A model generated the notes under the pieces. It was not told the origin of the DNA and searched no databases. It saw only the letters and a list, made by a program, of their open reading frames with translations. Shown here piece after piece: positions 17,662 to 26,955 of a stretch of 54,417 nt of DNA (position 1 is the stretch's first letter; every line of letters starts with the position of its first letter). Origin of the DNA: an uncultured Acidobacteriaceae bacterium (GTDB lineage: Bacteria; Acidobacteriota; Terriglobia; Terriglobales; Acidobacteriaceae); contig CAIWFH010000107.1 of assembly GCA_903911925.1 (NCBI GenBank), positions 1-54,417 of the forward strand, in the 5' to 3' direction. Position numbers and translations under genes: made by a program.

Positions 17662-18051
17662 TCAGGCTAGAGGCGGGGGGCGGTTCTGGATGGCAGACAG
17701 GGCGGGGATGTCAATCTTTGGAATAGAGAACAGACAGAGCGCATGAAGACGCGTGACGACGTAAGATGGCTCAGTCAGCACCGACGGAGGCGGCGCGGCA
17801 ATTATGGGAAAAACGGAGTGCGGATTGGCGCCGACAAAACCTCGGCGCAGATAGACATCGTCCTCAGCCAGGTTTTGGGCTGCCTGCAAGTCGTCGGAAA
17901 CTGAAATGATCGGAAATAGGACCAGGATCAACATTGCCAGGGCGGCAATCTGCATCCTTCGATTGTTTCGTTCTGGAGGGGCGTGGCGTAACCAGAGTCG
18001 CACGATGACGACTGCCGATAACAACCAGACTAGATTGAGGAGCAACTCCAT
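17662..18051 (-). CDS. Small membrane protein of unknown function
   Basis: 129-residue protein with two N-terminal membrane helices, MELLLNLVWLLSAVVIVRLWL and (after RNNRRMQ) IAALAMLILVLFPIISV, then a polar stretch SDDLQAAQNLAEDD and a tail outside the membrane. This two-helix layout with FPIISVSDDLQ is one I associate with acidobacterial genomes, without known function. It is flanked by small secreted proteins on the same strand but is separated from them by almost 500 bases. Confidence 0.7.
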   Translation of the reverse strand: MELLLNLVWLLSAVVIVRLWLRHAPPERNNRRMQIAALAMLILVLFPIISVSDDLQAAQNLAEDDVYLRRGFVGANPHSVFPIIAAPPPSVLTEPSYVVTRLHALCLFSIPKIDIPALSAIQNRPPPLA

Positions 18052-18542
18052 TTAGACCCCAATTGACTCAGTAGACTTCCCCGCCAGACTTCAGGTTCCT
18101 GCCAGCACAGCGTAGTTGATTTGCAACGGTGTGCCCTCCGATCTTGGAGATGGCACCGGACCTCCTAGTCTCTTGTTCAGCTAACAATCTGCCGGCTAGC
18201 TGAATCCTATTTTGAGCCGGCGTCGATCCAGTTATTTGTTCGAAAACAAGCGATATGTAAAAAGTTGTAAATAATCTGCAACAAAATCTCAACCCCGTTT
18301 TTGGAAAGTGCTGACTTTGGATAAACGACATTCCCGCTCAATATCGGAACAGCGGCTATCGATTGTGTTTGGATCCCAGTCCTGCCCGAAGAATGCCGGC
18401 GAGACCAGCGAAATACCAGAGAGGGGCCGCAGGACAGCCCCATCCCGCCGTTGGGGCAGCACCTCGGCAATGCCTTTTGAGCGCGAAGGCCGACAAAGCG
18501 AAAACTGTCTCCAATAGAGCGTCCGGTGAAGTTCCGCGAAGT
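18052..18542. other. Gene-free stretch with an AT-rich patch
   Basis: No supported gene. Around 18235-18290 the sequence is AT-rich (ttatttgttcgaaaacaag, then gttgtaaataat), suitable for a promoter reading leftwards to the membrane-protein gene. The 12-mer GTTGTAAATAAT recurs at 19631-19642. Between 18380 and 18540 there are weak open frames on both strands that match nothing. Confidence 0.4.
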
Positions 18543-18974
18543 CTAGTGTCGCGGGGGTTGCTTCTGCTGCACCGACTGATTTGCCGCTCTACGAGCAAGA
18601 ACCTTTTGTCGGACTTCCTTTTGTTGTTCGGGCGTCAATACCTTGAAGATCTGTCCATTCTCCAACCGGGTGTACCCCAGAAGCATGGCATCCTTTTGGT
18701 CCGGTGTTAACTTGTCGTCTTGGGCAATGATGGATTTTTTCGACTCTGTCTCCCGGCGGATCTTGTCAATTTCCGCTTTCTGTCCATCAGAAAAACTCAA
18801 ACCGGCAAAATCGTCAGTCGGGAGCGGGGCCTTCGCCTGCTGAGCCGAAGGGGACAAAGCTGCCCGAGCTTGCACGGCGCCGGGCCGGGCACTGTCGGCG
18901 CGGACAAGCGCCGGGGAACAAAAAAGCATGAATGCGGCGATTGCCGCTATTGCTGGAATTTGCATCTTGCTCAT
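18543..18974 (-). CDS. Secreted Spy/LTXXQ-like small protein
   Basis: 143 residues with a signal peptide (MSKMQIPAIAAIAAFMLFCS, cleavage after about PALVRA) and a mature helical part: LSFSDGQKAEIDKIRRETES, LTPDQKDAMLLGYTRLENGQ, and FKVLTPEQQKEVRQKVLARR. 'L-T-P-(D/E)-Q' repeats with charged helices resemble periplasmic Spy/CpxP-type LTXXQ proteins, which bind unfolded proteins. AAAGG eight bases before ATG 18974 supports this start over an upstream ATG. The assignment by repeat motif is moderate; chaperone function is inferred. Confidence 0.75.
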   Translation of the reverse strand: MSKMQIPAIAAIAAFMLFCSPALVRADSARPGAVQARAALSPSAQQAKAPLPTDDFAGLSFSDGQKAEIDKIRRETESKKSIIAQDDKLTPDQKDAMLLGYTRLENGQIFKVLTPEQQKEVRQKVLARRAANQSVQQKQPPRH

Positions 18975-19072
18975 GATCCAACCTTTCTCGTATCGAGAGT
19001 TTCTTGTTGCAGAACATGCGACGGGCATTCAGCGGCATCCGGGTTTTTGGCCCGCTTGTACGCCGTATGGCC

Positions 19073-19396
19073 CTACTTGCTGTCTTCCAATGACGCAGAG
19101 CAGGCCTTAATCGCCTTATCCCCGGGCATCTTGGCAAGTTCTAGCTTCGCCTGCTCATAGGCGTCTTTGTATTCTTGCGTTTTACGCATTTCCGACAGGT
19201 CCGTCTCGGAGGCGCCCTTCGCCAATTGCTTCCTCAATTTCTCGTATTTCTCCGCTTCATTCGGAGCCGCATTGTCGCAGAAGTCCAGTACCCCTTCAAC
19301 CTTTGCGAAAACCGCTGTGGGGAGTTGGGGCTGGGCGCCCCAAAGTTGCGGAATGACCAGGGCTACCCCTAACGAGAGGGAACGATGGATTTTCAT
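19073..19396 (-). CDS. Small secreted protein of unknown function
   Basis: 107 residues; signal peptide MKIHRSLSLGVALVIPQLWG, cleavage near GAQ, then a charged helical mature region (EAEKYEKLRKQLAKGASETD) with two cysteines (DFCDN and KACSA), which could pair. ATG 19396 gives a clean signal sequence; the frame is open upstream but those residues look random. It lies on the same strand as the LTXXQ-like gene, 98 bases ahead of it. I do not recognise a family. Confidence 0.65.
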   Translation of the reverse strand: MKIHRSLSLGVALVIPQLWGAQPQLPTAVFAKVEGVLDFCDNAAPNEAEKYEKLRKQLAKGASETDLSEMRKTQEYKDAYEQAKLELAKMPGDKAIKACSASLEDSK

Positions 19397-19650
19397 CGCC
19401 TTATCCTGCCTCAGGTGTGAATTTGAGATGATCGGTTTGTACCACCCCAGAGGATATCCGGAAGGCGATGAACCTAATTTGTCCTGCTGCAAATAGCTCG
19501 AAATTAAGAGCGGATTTTCAATAAAAATCGTCTACCAAAGGCCGTGGCAGTCTCCCCGTGGTTTTACCCGCAGTGAACTACAGTCTGATGCTTCCGTAGG
19601 GGTTGTCTCGGGATGGAAATCAGCTTAAGGGTTGTAAATAATTGTTTATC

Positions 19651-19725
<75 letters not shown>

Positions 19726-19857
19726 ATCTCGTGTGCTGAATTGTCCAATACCAAGGTAGCAGAGAGTGCCGGGCACGTCAAAAAAAACGGTGCTTGATGG
19801 GAGACAAACCTCGCCCAGCTGCCGTGAGTGTGGCGGCGAACCGCCGCTGGCGATACC

Positions 19858-20463
19858 ATGGAAAGGACCCCTGAAGGAGGCCCTTTGTCCCGTATCTCCC
19901 GCCTGGACCGCAGTGAAGTGACCCCGCAAATGGCAGCGCTCTATGACAAGGCTTTTGCCCAGCGCGGCAACGTGCCCAACATGTTCAGGGTAATGGCCCA
20001 TCGGCCTGAGATCTTTGCCACAATGCAGGCCCATTTTGGAGCCGTTCTCAATACGGGCACCGTCTCAACAAGACTCAAGGAACTGATTATCGTCCGTACC
20101 AGCCAGGTGAATGTCACCCCTTACTGCCTGGCCAGCCACACCATCCTGGCCAAGGGTCTGGGCTGGACCGACGAGCAACTAGCCCACCTGGCCGAGTGGC
20201 CCAGCCGCGACGACATTACCCCCGCCGAAAAGGCTGCCTTGCGGCTTGCTGAGACCGTCACGCGGGATGCGCATGCTGTCACGGACGAGCAGTTCGCGGA
20301 ATTGCGTGGATTCTACTCAGAAGGAGAAATTGTTGAACTGCTTTGCGCCATTGGCCTGTTCAACTATTTCAACCGCTTTAATAACGCTCTCAAAATGGAG
20401 CCCACAAAGCCCGGCGAAGGGGGCTGTGAGGCGCCGACTGCGCAAACAGCCGCCAACAATTAA
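19858..20463 (+). CDS. Carboxymuconolactone decarboxylase/AhpD-like protein
   Basis: 201-residue all-helical protein of the CMD family: PNMFRVMAHRPEIFATMQAH, then KELIIVRTSQVNVTPYCLAS with H-T following. AhpD-type peroxidases have Glu-x-x-Cys-x-x-Cys-x3-His; here only one Cys (YCLASH) remains, so redox chemistry through a disulfide is not possible in this motif and the function is open. ATG 19858 is used; a TTG at 19885 has GGAGG four bases upstream and could be the true start. The gene stands beside tRNA-Asn and 100 bases before a HAD phosphatase. Confidence 0.85.
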   Translation: MERTPEGGPLSRISRLDRSEVTPQMAALYDKAFAQRGNVPNMFRVMAHRPEIFATMQAHFGAVLNTGTVSTRLKELIIVRTSQVNVTPYCLASHTILAKGLGWTDEQLAHLAEWPSRDDITPAEKAALRLAETVTRDAHAVTDEQFAELRGFYSEGEIVELLCAIGLFNYFNRFNNALKMEPTKPGEGGCEAPTAQTAANN

Positions 20464-20563
20464 CCTTGACATTCGCCTCTGGCCATCTGGCTGATGCAGC
20501 GGCCATTGGTGATCCCGGTTCACCAATCGCCGCTTATCCAAACCTCTAAGCAAGGAGCAAATT

Positions 20564-21178
20564 TTGTATACGAAACTGGAACTGCCTGTGGGCACATTCA
20601 AGGCCTATCTCTTCGACTGCGACGGCACCATCGCCGACTCCATGCCTCTGCACTTCATCGCTTGGAAGGAGACGCTGGGCGAATGGAACTGCGAGTTCAG
20701 CGAAGAGCTTTTCTATGCCTGGGGCGGCAAGCCCATTCCGGAGATCATCGCAACCCTCAACGACCTGCGCGGGCTGCAAATGCCGGTTGAGGCGGTCAGC
20801 ATCCGCAAGGAAGACCTGTACCTTGAGTTGATCCACGAATTGAAGGCGGTCCCCGAAGTGCTGGAGCACATTTGGGCCATGCATGGGCACATTCCTTTTG
20901 CGGTGGTATCGGGCAGCAGCCGGAATGCGGTGGTTCGCTCGCTCGAAGCTCTGCACCTGCTCGACCAATTCGACACCATCGTCGGCGCCGAGGACTACGC
21001 CAACAGCAAGCCGGCGCCCGACGCCTTTCTGGTGGCAGCCGCGCGCCTTGGCGTCGCTCCTGAAGATTGCCTGGTCTTTGAAGACACCGACATGGGCATC
21101 AAGGCCGCAACGGCCGCGGGAATGGCGTCTGTCCGCGTTCCGTCTGCCGCTGAAAGAGGGGTCGTAGGAACCAAATAG
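20564..21178 (+). CDS. HAD-superfamily phosphatase (beta-phosphoglucomutase-like)
   Basis: 204-residue HAD protein: motif I FDCDGTIADS with the nucleophile and acid Asp, a helical cap (about 30-90), motif II VVSGSS, motif III Lys in NSKPAPDAF, motif IV FEDTDMGIKAA. The layout fits the subgroup including YqaB sugar phosphatases and beta-phosphoglucomutase. Start is TTG 20564, with AAGGAG six bases upstream; no ATG fits. It dephosphorylates or isomerises a small sugar phosphate in the cytoplasm; the substrate is unknown. Confidence 0.88.
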   Translation: MYTKLELPVGTFKAYLFDCDGTIADSMPLHFIAWKETLGEWNCEFSEELFYAWGGKPIPEIIATLNDLRGLQMPVEAVSIRKEDLYLELIHELKAVPEVLEHIWAMHGHIPFAVVSGSSRNAVVRSLEALHLLDQFDTIVGAEDYANSKPAPDAFLVAAARLGVAPEDCLVFEDTDMGIKAATAAGMASVRVPSAAERGVVGTK

Positions 21179-21226
21179 TGCATGAGCACGTAGGTATGAG
21201 GGAGAACAGAAAGAGGCAGGGAAGCC

Positions 21227-22756
21227 ATGTCCTCGACCCAGATCGATCACACCTGCGAACGCGCGGAGACCCAACCGAGACCCGCCTTCGGGATTCTGTT
21301 CGCGTTGGCGGCCGGAGTCACCCTGTTGCACCTGGCGACCAACGGCCGCTACGGCTTCCACCGCGATGAACTGCAGTTTCTCTCGGATGCTCGCCATCTC
21401 GACTGGGGATTTGTTGCCTATCCGCCACTAACTCCATTTCTGGAGCGAATCGGCCTGGCAGCATTTGGTCTTTCCCTCGTCGGGCTGCGCCTCTTCTCGG
21501 TTATTGCCCAGGCGGCGGCCATCGTTCTCACCGGCCTGATGGCACGAGAACTGGGCGGCAGAACGCTGGCTCAGTTCACCGCCGCACTTGCAGTAGCCTT
21601 GTCGCCGCTGCCATTGTTTCAGGGCACGGAGTTCCAGTACTCATCGTTTGACTATCTCTGGTGGGTGCTGATCGCTTACTTTACGGTTTGCCTTCTCAAG
21701 TCAGAGAACCCACGCTGGTGGATTGCGATTGGCGCTGTGGTGGGCATCGGCTTGCTCACCAAGTACTCCATCGTTTTCTTCATTGCCGGGATACTCGGCG
21801 GGGTTGTCCTGTCGCGGGCGCGCAATTATATGCGCAGCGGATGGTTCTGGGCCGGGATCGCACTGGCGCTATTGATTTTCCTGCCCAACTTCGTCTGGCA
21901 GGTTCGCCACGATTTTATTTCTTACCGCTTTCTGCAGCACATTCACGTGCGGGACGTCGGCGAAGGGCGTGCCGACGGGTTCATTTTGGGCCAAGTGCTG
22001 CTTTGCATCAACGTTGTTGTTACGCCGCTTTGCATAGCCGGGCTTGTCGCACTGCTACGCAACGCGCGCTATCGCATGCTGGCCTGGATGTACGTCGTTC
22101 CGCTGGCGCTTTTCTTCTTCGCCAAGGGCCGCTACTACTACGTGGCCGCAGGTTATCCCATGCTGTTTGCCATGGGGTCGGTGGTTAGCGAAGGCTGGGT
22201 TCGGTCCCTTCGCAGACCTCTCCAGATCGCCATTCACTCCGTCTTTTTCGGCGGTCTGGCCGTCTGCGGTGCGGCTGTTTGTGCCGTGATTGTCCCGCTG
22301 CAAGCTGCTGGCTCGCTTCGCGACTTTGCCCTGCGCAACAACGGCGACCTGCGCGAGGAGATCGGCTGGACCGAACTGGTGAAAGCTGTTGCCGTTGTTC
22401 GCGATTCGCTGCCCGCCGAGCAGCAATCCGGCACCGGTGTCCTGGTGGGGAACTATGGGGAGCAGGGCGCTGTTGAGATGTTCGGCCCGGCGTACCATTT
22501 GCCGATGCCCATCAGCATGACCAACTCGGCCTGGCTGCGCGGCTACCCGGCACCGCCGCCAACCACGCTGATCGTGGTTGGATTCTCGAGGGAGGCCGCG
22601 GATCGGGCTTTTACCGGTTGCCGCCTTGCCGGGCATAACGGCAACTCCCAGGGCGTTGAGAACGAGGAGAGCAAGTATCACCCGGATATCTTTGTCTGCG
22701 GCCCGCCGCGCAAGCCATGGCCTGAATTCTGGCGGGACTACCAGAGCTTTGGGTAG
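21227..22756 (+). CDS. Membrane glycosyltransferase, GT39/ArnT-like
   Basis: 509-residue polytopic protein with about eleven hydrophobic segments. The first periplasmic loop has the acidic/His motif GFHRDELQFLSDARHLDWGF followed by VAYPPLTPF, the catalytic signature of the PMT/ArnT GT-C family, which moves a sugar from a polyprenyl-phosphate carrier to a lipid or protein outside the membrane. The C-terminal region (about 370-509) is soluble. AGGGAAG precedes ATG 21227. Substrate is unknown. Confidence 0.88.
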   Translation: MSSTQIDHTCERAETQPRPAFGILFALAAGVTLLHLATNGRYGFHRDELQFLSDARHLDWGFVAYPPLTPFLERIGLAAFGLSLVGLRLFSVIAQAAAIVLTGLMARELGGRTLAQFTAALAVALSPLPLFQGTEFQYSSFDYLWWVLIAYFTVCLLKSENPRWWIAIGAVVGIGLLTKYSIVFFIAGILGGVVLSRARNYMRSGWFWAGIALALLIFLPNFVWQVRHDFISYRFLQHIHVRDVGEGRADGFILGQVLLCINVVVTPLCIAGLVALLRNARYRMLAWMYVVPLALFFFAKGRYYYVAAGYPMLFAMGSVVSEGWVRSLRRPLQIAIHSVFFGGLAVCGAAVCAVIVPLQAAGSLRDFALRNNGDLREEIGWTELVKAVAVVRDSLPAEQQSGTGVLVGNYGEQGAVEMFGPAYHLPMPISMTNSAWLRGYPAPPPTTLIVVGFSREAADRAFTGCRLAGHNGNSQGVENEESKYHPDIFVCGPPRKPWPEFWRDYQSFG

Positions 22757-22787
22757 GTGCGGAGTCGACCGGCCTGAGAAGTGTAGG

Positions 22788-23597
22788 CTAAAAAGGTCTT
22801 GTGCCGTTGCCACTTGAGTCCCCGAACAGCAGGACGGCAAGGCGATAGAGCGTGAAGGAGCCTTCCACTGCCTGTGCCGGGCAACTGCCGACCGATGCCT
22901 GCCGGTAATCACCCGACTTTAGTTTCTTCTGAAGCGACGGAGGCAGATGCGAGATATCCGAATCCTGCCAGCGCATGACGAAGAGGGGTTCGGGGCCGGA
23001 ATCGGCTGGGGGCCATCCGTGGTCCATGGTGCAGGCCGCGCGCGCCATTCTTGCGTCCGTCCGCATGTTGATTCCATATGCGTGAACCAAGCCTGCGATA
23101 TGGGCCTCGACTTGAGTCTGGCTGAGCACCGGAACCGCGCGCGAGTAGTCGGCCACGGCATAGAGAACGCCGCGGCTCGCCACAACTGCCACACCTACCC
23201 GATCCACCTCGGGGTTCATCAGGTTTTTATTGTGCTCGGGGGAGTTCATCCAACCTTCGTGAATGGCTGCGGGCGATGGGCCAATGGCCACGTTTTCTTC
23301 AATCAGGGAGAAGTGCGCCCCGGCTTGCCCGGCGCGGCCACCCACACTCAATTCGTCACCGTAGCGGTGGGAGATGGGGCCCTCGGCGGCCATGCGCAGG
23401 CAATGCTGGCGAGCCGCCTCAGCAAGCGCCGCATCCCACTGCAGTGGCTTGATCCCCTGCTCGTCGCGAGCCTCGTTGGCTAGCACCACCAGCCGCCAGG
23501 CCTGGGGCTGAATCGTCGCCTGTTGTCCCGCTTGCGCCAAAATCAGAGGCGCCCCTGTCGCCAGGCACAAAACTAATCCCAACCGCAAGATGCCCAT
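22788..23597 (-). CDS. Secreted CAP/SCP-domain protein
   Basis: 269 residues with signal peptide MGILRLGLVLCLATGAPLIL (cleavage near AQA). The CAP domain covers about 40-160: VVLANEARDEQGIKPLQWDA, ARQHCLRMAAEGPISHRYGD, LIEENVAIGPSPAAIHEGWM and NSPEHNKNLMNPEVDRVGVA, with the His and Glu residues of the CAP cavity. A C-terminal extension of about 90 residues is not recognisable and holds several Cys. Bacterial CAP proteins are secreted; activity is usually unknown. It follows the AmpG-like gene on the same strand, 77 bases after it. Confidence 0.87.
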   Translation of the reverse strand: MGILRLGLVLCLATGAPLILAQAGQQATIQPQAWRLVVLANEARDEQGIKPLQWDAALAEAARQHCLRMAAEGPISHRYGDELSVGGRAGQAGAHFSLIEENVAIGPSPAAIHEGWMNSPEHNKNLMNPEVDRVGVAVVASRGVLYAVADYSRAVPVLSQTQVEAHIAGLVHAYGINMRTDARMARAACTMDHGWPPADSGPEPLFVMRWQDSDISHLPPSLQKKLKSGDYRQASVGSCPAQAVEGSFTLYRLAVLLFGDSSGNGTRPF

Positions 23598-23674
23598 ATC
23601 TATTTAGACACCAATTGAACCGCCGTGTCGCGGTATTGTTGCGGTCCCCATGCTTTTTGCTGACGCATGCCCGC

Positions 23675-25003
23675 TCAGGAAGCCGGGGCATCGCGCCCGG
23701 CGTCAACTTCTGGCTGGTTATTCCTGAAATCATCGCGAGGCCCAATCCACATGAATAGAAAGATGGCCGGCAATGCGATAACGCTGGTAAGCAGGAAGAA
23801 CCGTACCCACCCGATCCTTTCTGACAGGATTCCTCCCGAAGACGCCACCACGGTGCGTCCAAGCAAGGCAAGAGAGGATAGCAACGCGTACTGAGTGGCC
23901 GTAAAGGCGGGCGAGCACAAACTGGAAAGATAGGTCACCAACGCTGTTCCGGCCATTCCTCCCGTGATGTTTTCGGCAGTTACACATATCGCAAGGTAGC
24001 CGATTCGATGTCCTTCAACAGCCTGCAGAATGAAAAACAGGTTCCCGACCGACTGCAAAATACCACACAGGATCAGCGAGCGGCGGATTCCGTACCTGGC
24101 CGTCACCACTGCGCCTATCAGTGCCCCTGCAACAATCGAGAAAAATCCGAAGACTTTTGAAGCGGTGGCGATCTCAGGGAGGGAAAATCCCAGCGATATA
24201 TAAAGCGGCGTTGACATGACTCCCGCCATTGCCTCGCCCAGCTTGTACCCAAATATGGCGATCAGGATGACGGGCCAAAGCGGCCTGCGAATGAAATCGC
24301 GAAAGGGTCCGACCACGGCGGTCGAAAAACCGTGGCGAATGGCATCCCATCCCGACCGTGTGTCCCTTTGAATCTCCCCCGAGACCTTGGGTTCGGGGCC
24401 AAACAAAAATACCAATAATCCCACACTGAGCAGCGCGGCCATTGTGGCATAGGCAGCGAACCATCCTGCTTTCGCTGCGATAAGCAAGCCCCCCGCCCCG
24501 GCAACTAGCATGCCGATCCGGTAGCCGGACTGAATCATCGCCGCTCCGGGTGCCTGCTGATCCCCATCCAGGCTCTCCACGCGCCAGGCGTCGATCACGA
24601 TATCCTGGCTCGCGGAGAGGAATGCGACAATCACCGCCAAGGCGGCCATCAGTGCCAGATTCTGTTTTGGATTGCACAGTCCCAAGGCGAGGATTGCGGC
24701 GATCAAAAGAATCTGGATGGTGATGCCCCAACCGCGGCGCCGACCCAGAGGCAATGGCGGAGGTACGCGATCAATCAGCGGCGACCACAGGAACTTGAAT
24801 GCGTAAGGCATGCTCACAAGGGCGAAGGTGCCGATGGCCGCGCGCCGGATGCCAACCGTCGAAAGCCATGCCGAGAGAGTTGAGTAGGTAAGCAGGAGCG
24901 GCAGGCCGCTCGAGAATCCGAGTGCAAGCACCTGCAGCACGCGCGGCTGAGTATAGGCTGCGACGGTGTGGCGCCAGTTGGCTCGAGTGCGTTCTTGGCC
25001 CAT
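23675..25003 (-). CDS. MFS transporter, AmpG-like
   Basis: Twelve-helix transporter of about 442 residues. FSSGLPLLLTYSTLSAWLST, SMPYAFKFLWSPLIDRVPPP and SASQDIVIDAWRVESL are hallmark AmpG-family segments; AmpG imports muropeptides (GlcNAc-anhMurNAc peptides) for wall recycling. ATG 25003 is preceded by GAAGGA at a ten-base spacing; other in-frame ATGs at 25021 and upstream are possible. No recycling enzymes (AmpD, NagZ, AnmK) are adjacent, so the substrate rests on family only. It is probably cotranscribed with the CAP-domain gene. Confidence 0.87.
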   Translation of the reverse strand: MGQERTRANWRHTVAAYTQPRVLQVLALGFSSGLPLLLTYSTLSAWLSTVGIRRAAIGTFALVSMPYAFKFLWSPLIDRVPPPLPLGRRRGWGITIQILLIAAILALGLCNPKQNLALMAALAVIVAFLSASQDIVIDAWRVESLDGDQQAPGAAMIQSGYRIGMLVAGAGGLLIAAKAGWFAAYATMAALLSVGLLVFLFGPEPKVSGEIQRDTRSGWDAIRHGFSTAVVGPFRDFIRRPLWPVILIAIFGYKLGEAMAGVMSTPLYISLGFSLPEIATASKVFGFFSIVAGALIGAVVTARYGIRRSLILCGILQSVGNLFFILQAVEGHRIGYLAICVTAENITGGMAGTALVTYLSSLCSPAFTATQYALLSSLALLGRTVVASSGGILSERIGWVRFFLLTSVIALPAIFLFMWIGPRDDFRNNQPEVDAGRDAPAS

Positions 25004-25298
25004 TCGGGATTGGTCCTTCATCTCAATTTTCGGGCACCCTGTTTCAGTCTCTTGCGTCGCTTCAGCTTCCTGGATGAAGGAACGCGACAGGCATTCACAG
25101 AGCAGCGTCGGCAAAGCATGGATGAAAGGGTTAACATATCACGAATGGCCTGGCTTGCTCTGGGCCGCGCGGGCTGTGCAAACGCCTCCGTGCCCTATCC
25201 ATTCGCCTTTTTCCTGGCGAATGGGTGGGAGACCGCAGCTCTCAATTACACTCTTCCAATCGGATCGAGATACAAAGGCCTTCGTGCAGGCGGTTCCC

Positions 25299-25784
25299 AT
25301 GAAAATCGGCATAGTCAGCGACACGCACGGCCTCTTCCGGCCCCAGGTCGCTCAAGCGCTGGCCGGAGTCGAACACATTCTCCACTTGGGCGACGTAGGC
25401 AAGATTTCAATCCTGGACGAGCTGGCAAAGATCGCGCCGGTTACGGCGATTCGCGGCAATGTGGACCGCGAAGGTCCGTGCAGCGAACTGCCCGAAACCG
25501 AAGTGTTCCTGGCCGAGGGCCGCTATATTTACATGCTCCACGACCTGGGCACGCTCCACCTGGACCCAGCGGCAGGGAAGTTCGCTGCCGTTCTGTTCGG
25601 GCACTCGCACGTGCCCAATTTCTACCGACGCAAGGGAGTGCTTTACTTCAACCCCGGGTCTTGCGGGCCGCGAAGGTTTCAGCTGCCGGTCACGGTAGGG
25701 CTGCTGAAGATCGATCATGAAGGAGAGTTGGAGGCAGAAATCGTGCCGCTTGCCCCAGCTTATTCAGAGGTTGCTTCCGAATAG
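25299..25784 (+). CDS. yfcE: YfcE/MJ0936-type metallophosphoesterase
   Basis: 161-residue calcineurin-like phosphodiesterase, the short form. Metal ligands are visible in order: SDTHG (D-x-H), LHLGDVG (G-D), RGNVD (G-N), MLHD (H), and FGHSHVPNF (G-H-x-H). Such enzymes split phosphodiester bonds with Mn or similar; physiological substrate unknown. The frame is open well upstream, but the family begins at MKIGIVSDTHG, so ATG 25299 is right. Divergent from the AmpG-like gene and convergent with the TonB-like gene. Confidence 0.9.
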   Translation: MKIGIVSDTHGLFRPQVAQALAGVEHILHLGDVGKISILDELAKIAPVTAIRGNVDREGPCSELPETEVFLAEGRYIYMLHDLGTLHLDPAAGKFAAVLFGHSHVPNFYRRKGVLYFNPGSCGPRRFQLPVTVGLLKIDHEGELEAEIVPLAPAYSEVASE

Positions 25785-25815
25785 GCGGTTACTCGACCGG
25801 GACTGTAAACGCACC

Positions 25816-26955
25816 CTAATTATTCTGAAGCTGAACCTTGGATTCCACTTCCACAGGCTCGCCCAGTACCAAATATGGCAGGAAGACCCATTTCCGCACC
25901 GTGTCTTCGGCAGCTTTGTAAGCATCGGATGGTCCAGCAACAGCATGAGCGCTGGTCACATGGCCATCTTTCCCAATTGCAATTTGAACCTCAACCTTAA
26001 AGTGTTCTCGCCGAAGAGCCGATGGCCATTCAGGAAACGGCTGCTTTATTGGTTTAACTACAACCCCGGTCACCCTCTGGCCGCTGAGATCAATTGCATT
26101 ATCCGGAGGCACGAAGTCCTTCTCGTCAATCGTCTCAATTGCCTCAATGGTTTTAACGTGGAGTTTGAGAAAAGGTTTGCCGCCGTCGGTCACCTCGACG
26201 TCACGTCCTATGTTGCGTCCCTGAAACGAGACGATATCGTTGTAGGCAGTCTGAAACCAACCGAATCCTCGCGCATAACGCAGGAGCGAATTGTTGTCTT
26301 CAAAGCAATATTGCGCTGGAATGCTGATTCCGCCCGACCCATTCTTCATCACGAAGCAGTTGAGTGTGTACATTCCGAACTTTCGCTCGACGTTGGCCGG
26401 GAGAACTCCCTGAAGGGAGGCCGCATATGAGAATGGATCGATGACTTCGCTACGAGCCTGAAGCTCAGCACGGTTAGGCCACCTCTGATCTCCAAGACGA
26501 AACAGGCCGTGGTCAGTTGCATAGTCAGTCTGGTTCAGGTTGTCGCTCTTGTATGTTCGCTTGAATTTCTTTGGCCCTGCCCACAATTCTTCGAGAACCC
26601 CGCTGTTGAAGTTGTCGCCATCCCCATCGAACTGATCATAGGCAATCACTATGTGCCAGGGGCGTACATCCGACGCAGAGAGGCCGTTTACTGCCGACTC
26701 TTGCTTCAGCCATGCGGCAAGGGTGCTCGGATCCACCGGCTTCATCGGGCTTGCAGCCTCGAAAGAGATCGACGTTGTCCACGAAGTGTCAGGAGCCACT
26801 GCAATCACGGAATCTGCTGAAGAAACCGAACCGCCAATCACTACACGATGCTGCTTCAATTGATCTGCCGGTGCCTCAACACTTTGAGCGCGGAGCCCAC
26901 CAACAAGGAACAACATCAGGAAGATTCTTGAAAACATTTCGGCGTACTTTCGCAT
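25816..26955 (-). CDS. Secreted protein with C-terminal TonB-like domain
   Basis: 379 residues. Signal peptide MRKYAEMFSRIFLMLFLVGG, cleavage near RAQS. The middle (about 60-300) is not recognisable. The C-terminal 90 residues (VVVKPIKQPFPEWPSALRRE, VEVQIAIGKDGHVTSAHAVA, AAEDTVRKWVFLPYLVLGEP) are a TonB C-terminal-type fold: proline-rich 'P-x-W-P', 'I-x-x-D-G-x-V', 'A-x-x-A-x-x-x-W-x-F-x-P'. Many Acidobacteriota encode such stand-alone proteins; without an N-terminal anchor it is unlikely to be a true ExbBD-linked TonB. Base composition is lower in GC than in neighbouring genes. Confidence 0.82.
   Translation of the reverse strand: MRKYAEMFSRIFLMLFLVGGLRAQSVEAPADQLKQHRVVIGGSVSSADSVIAVAPDTSWTTSISFEAASPMKPVDPSTLAAWLKQESAVNGLSASDVRPWHIVIAYDQFDGDGDNFNSGVLEELWAGPKKFKRTYKSDNLNQTDYATDHGLFRLGDQRWPNRAELQARSEVIDPFSYAASLQGVLPANVERKFGMYTLNCFVMKNGSGGISIPAQYCFEDNNSLLRYARGFGWFQTAYNDIVSFQGRNIGRDVEVTDGGKPFLKLHVKTIEAIETIDEKDFVPPDNAIDLSGQRVTGVVVKPIKQPFPEWPSALRREHFKVEVQIAIGKDGHVTSAHAVAGPSDAYKAAEDTVRKWVFLPYLVLGEPVEVESKVQLQNN

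Noticed and set aside
18356..18598. Small minus-strand frame with hydrophobic Gly-rich end, considered as a PEP-CTERM-like tail
   Set aside because: It has no VPEP motif, no following Arg cluster in the right place, and no upstream protein to which it belongs.
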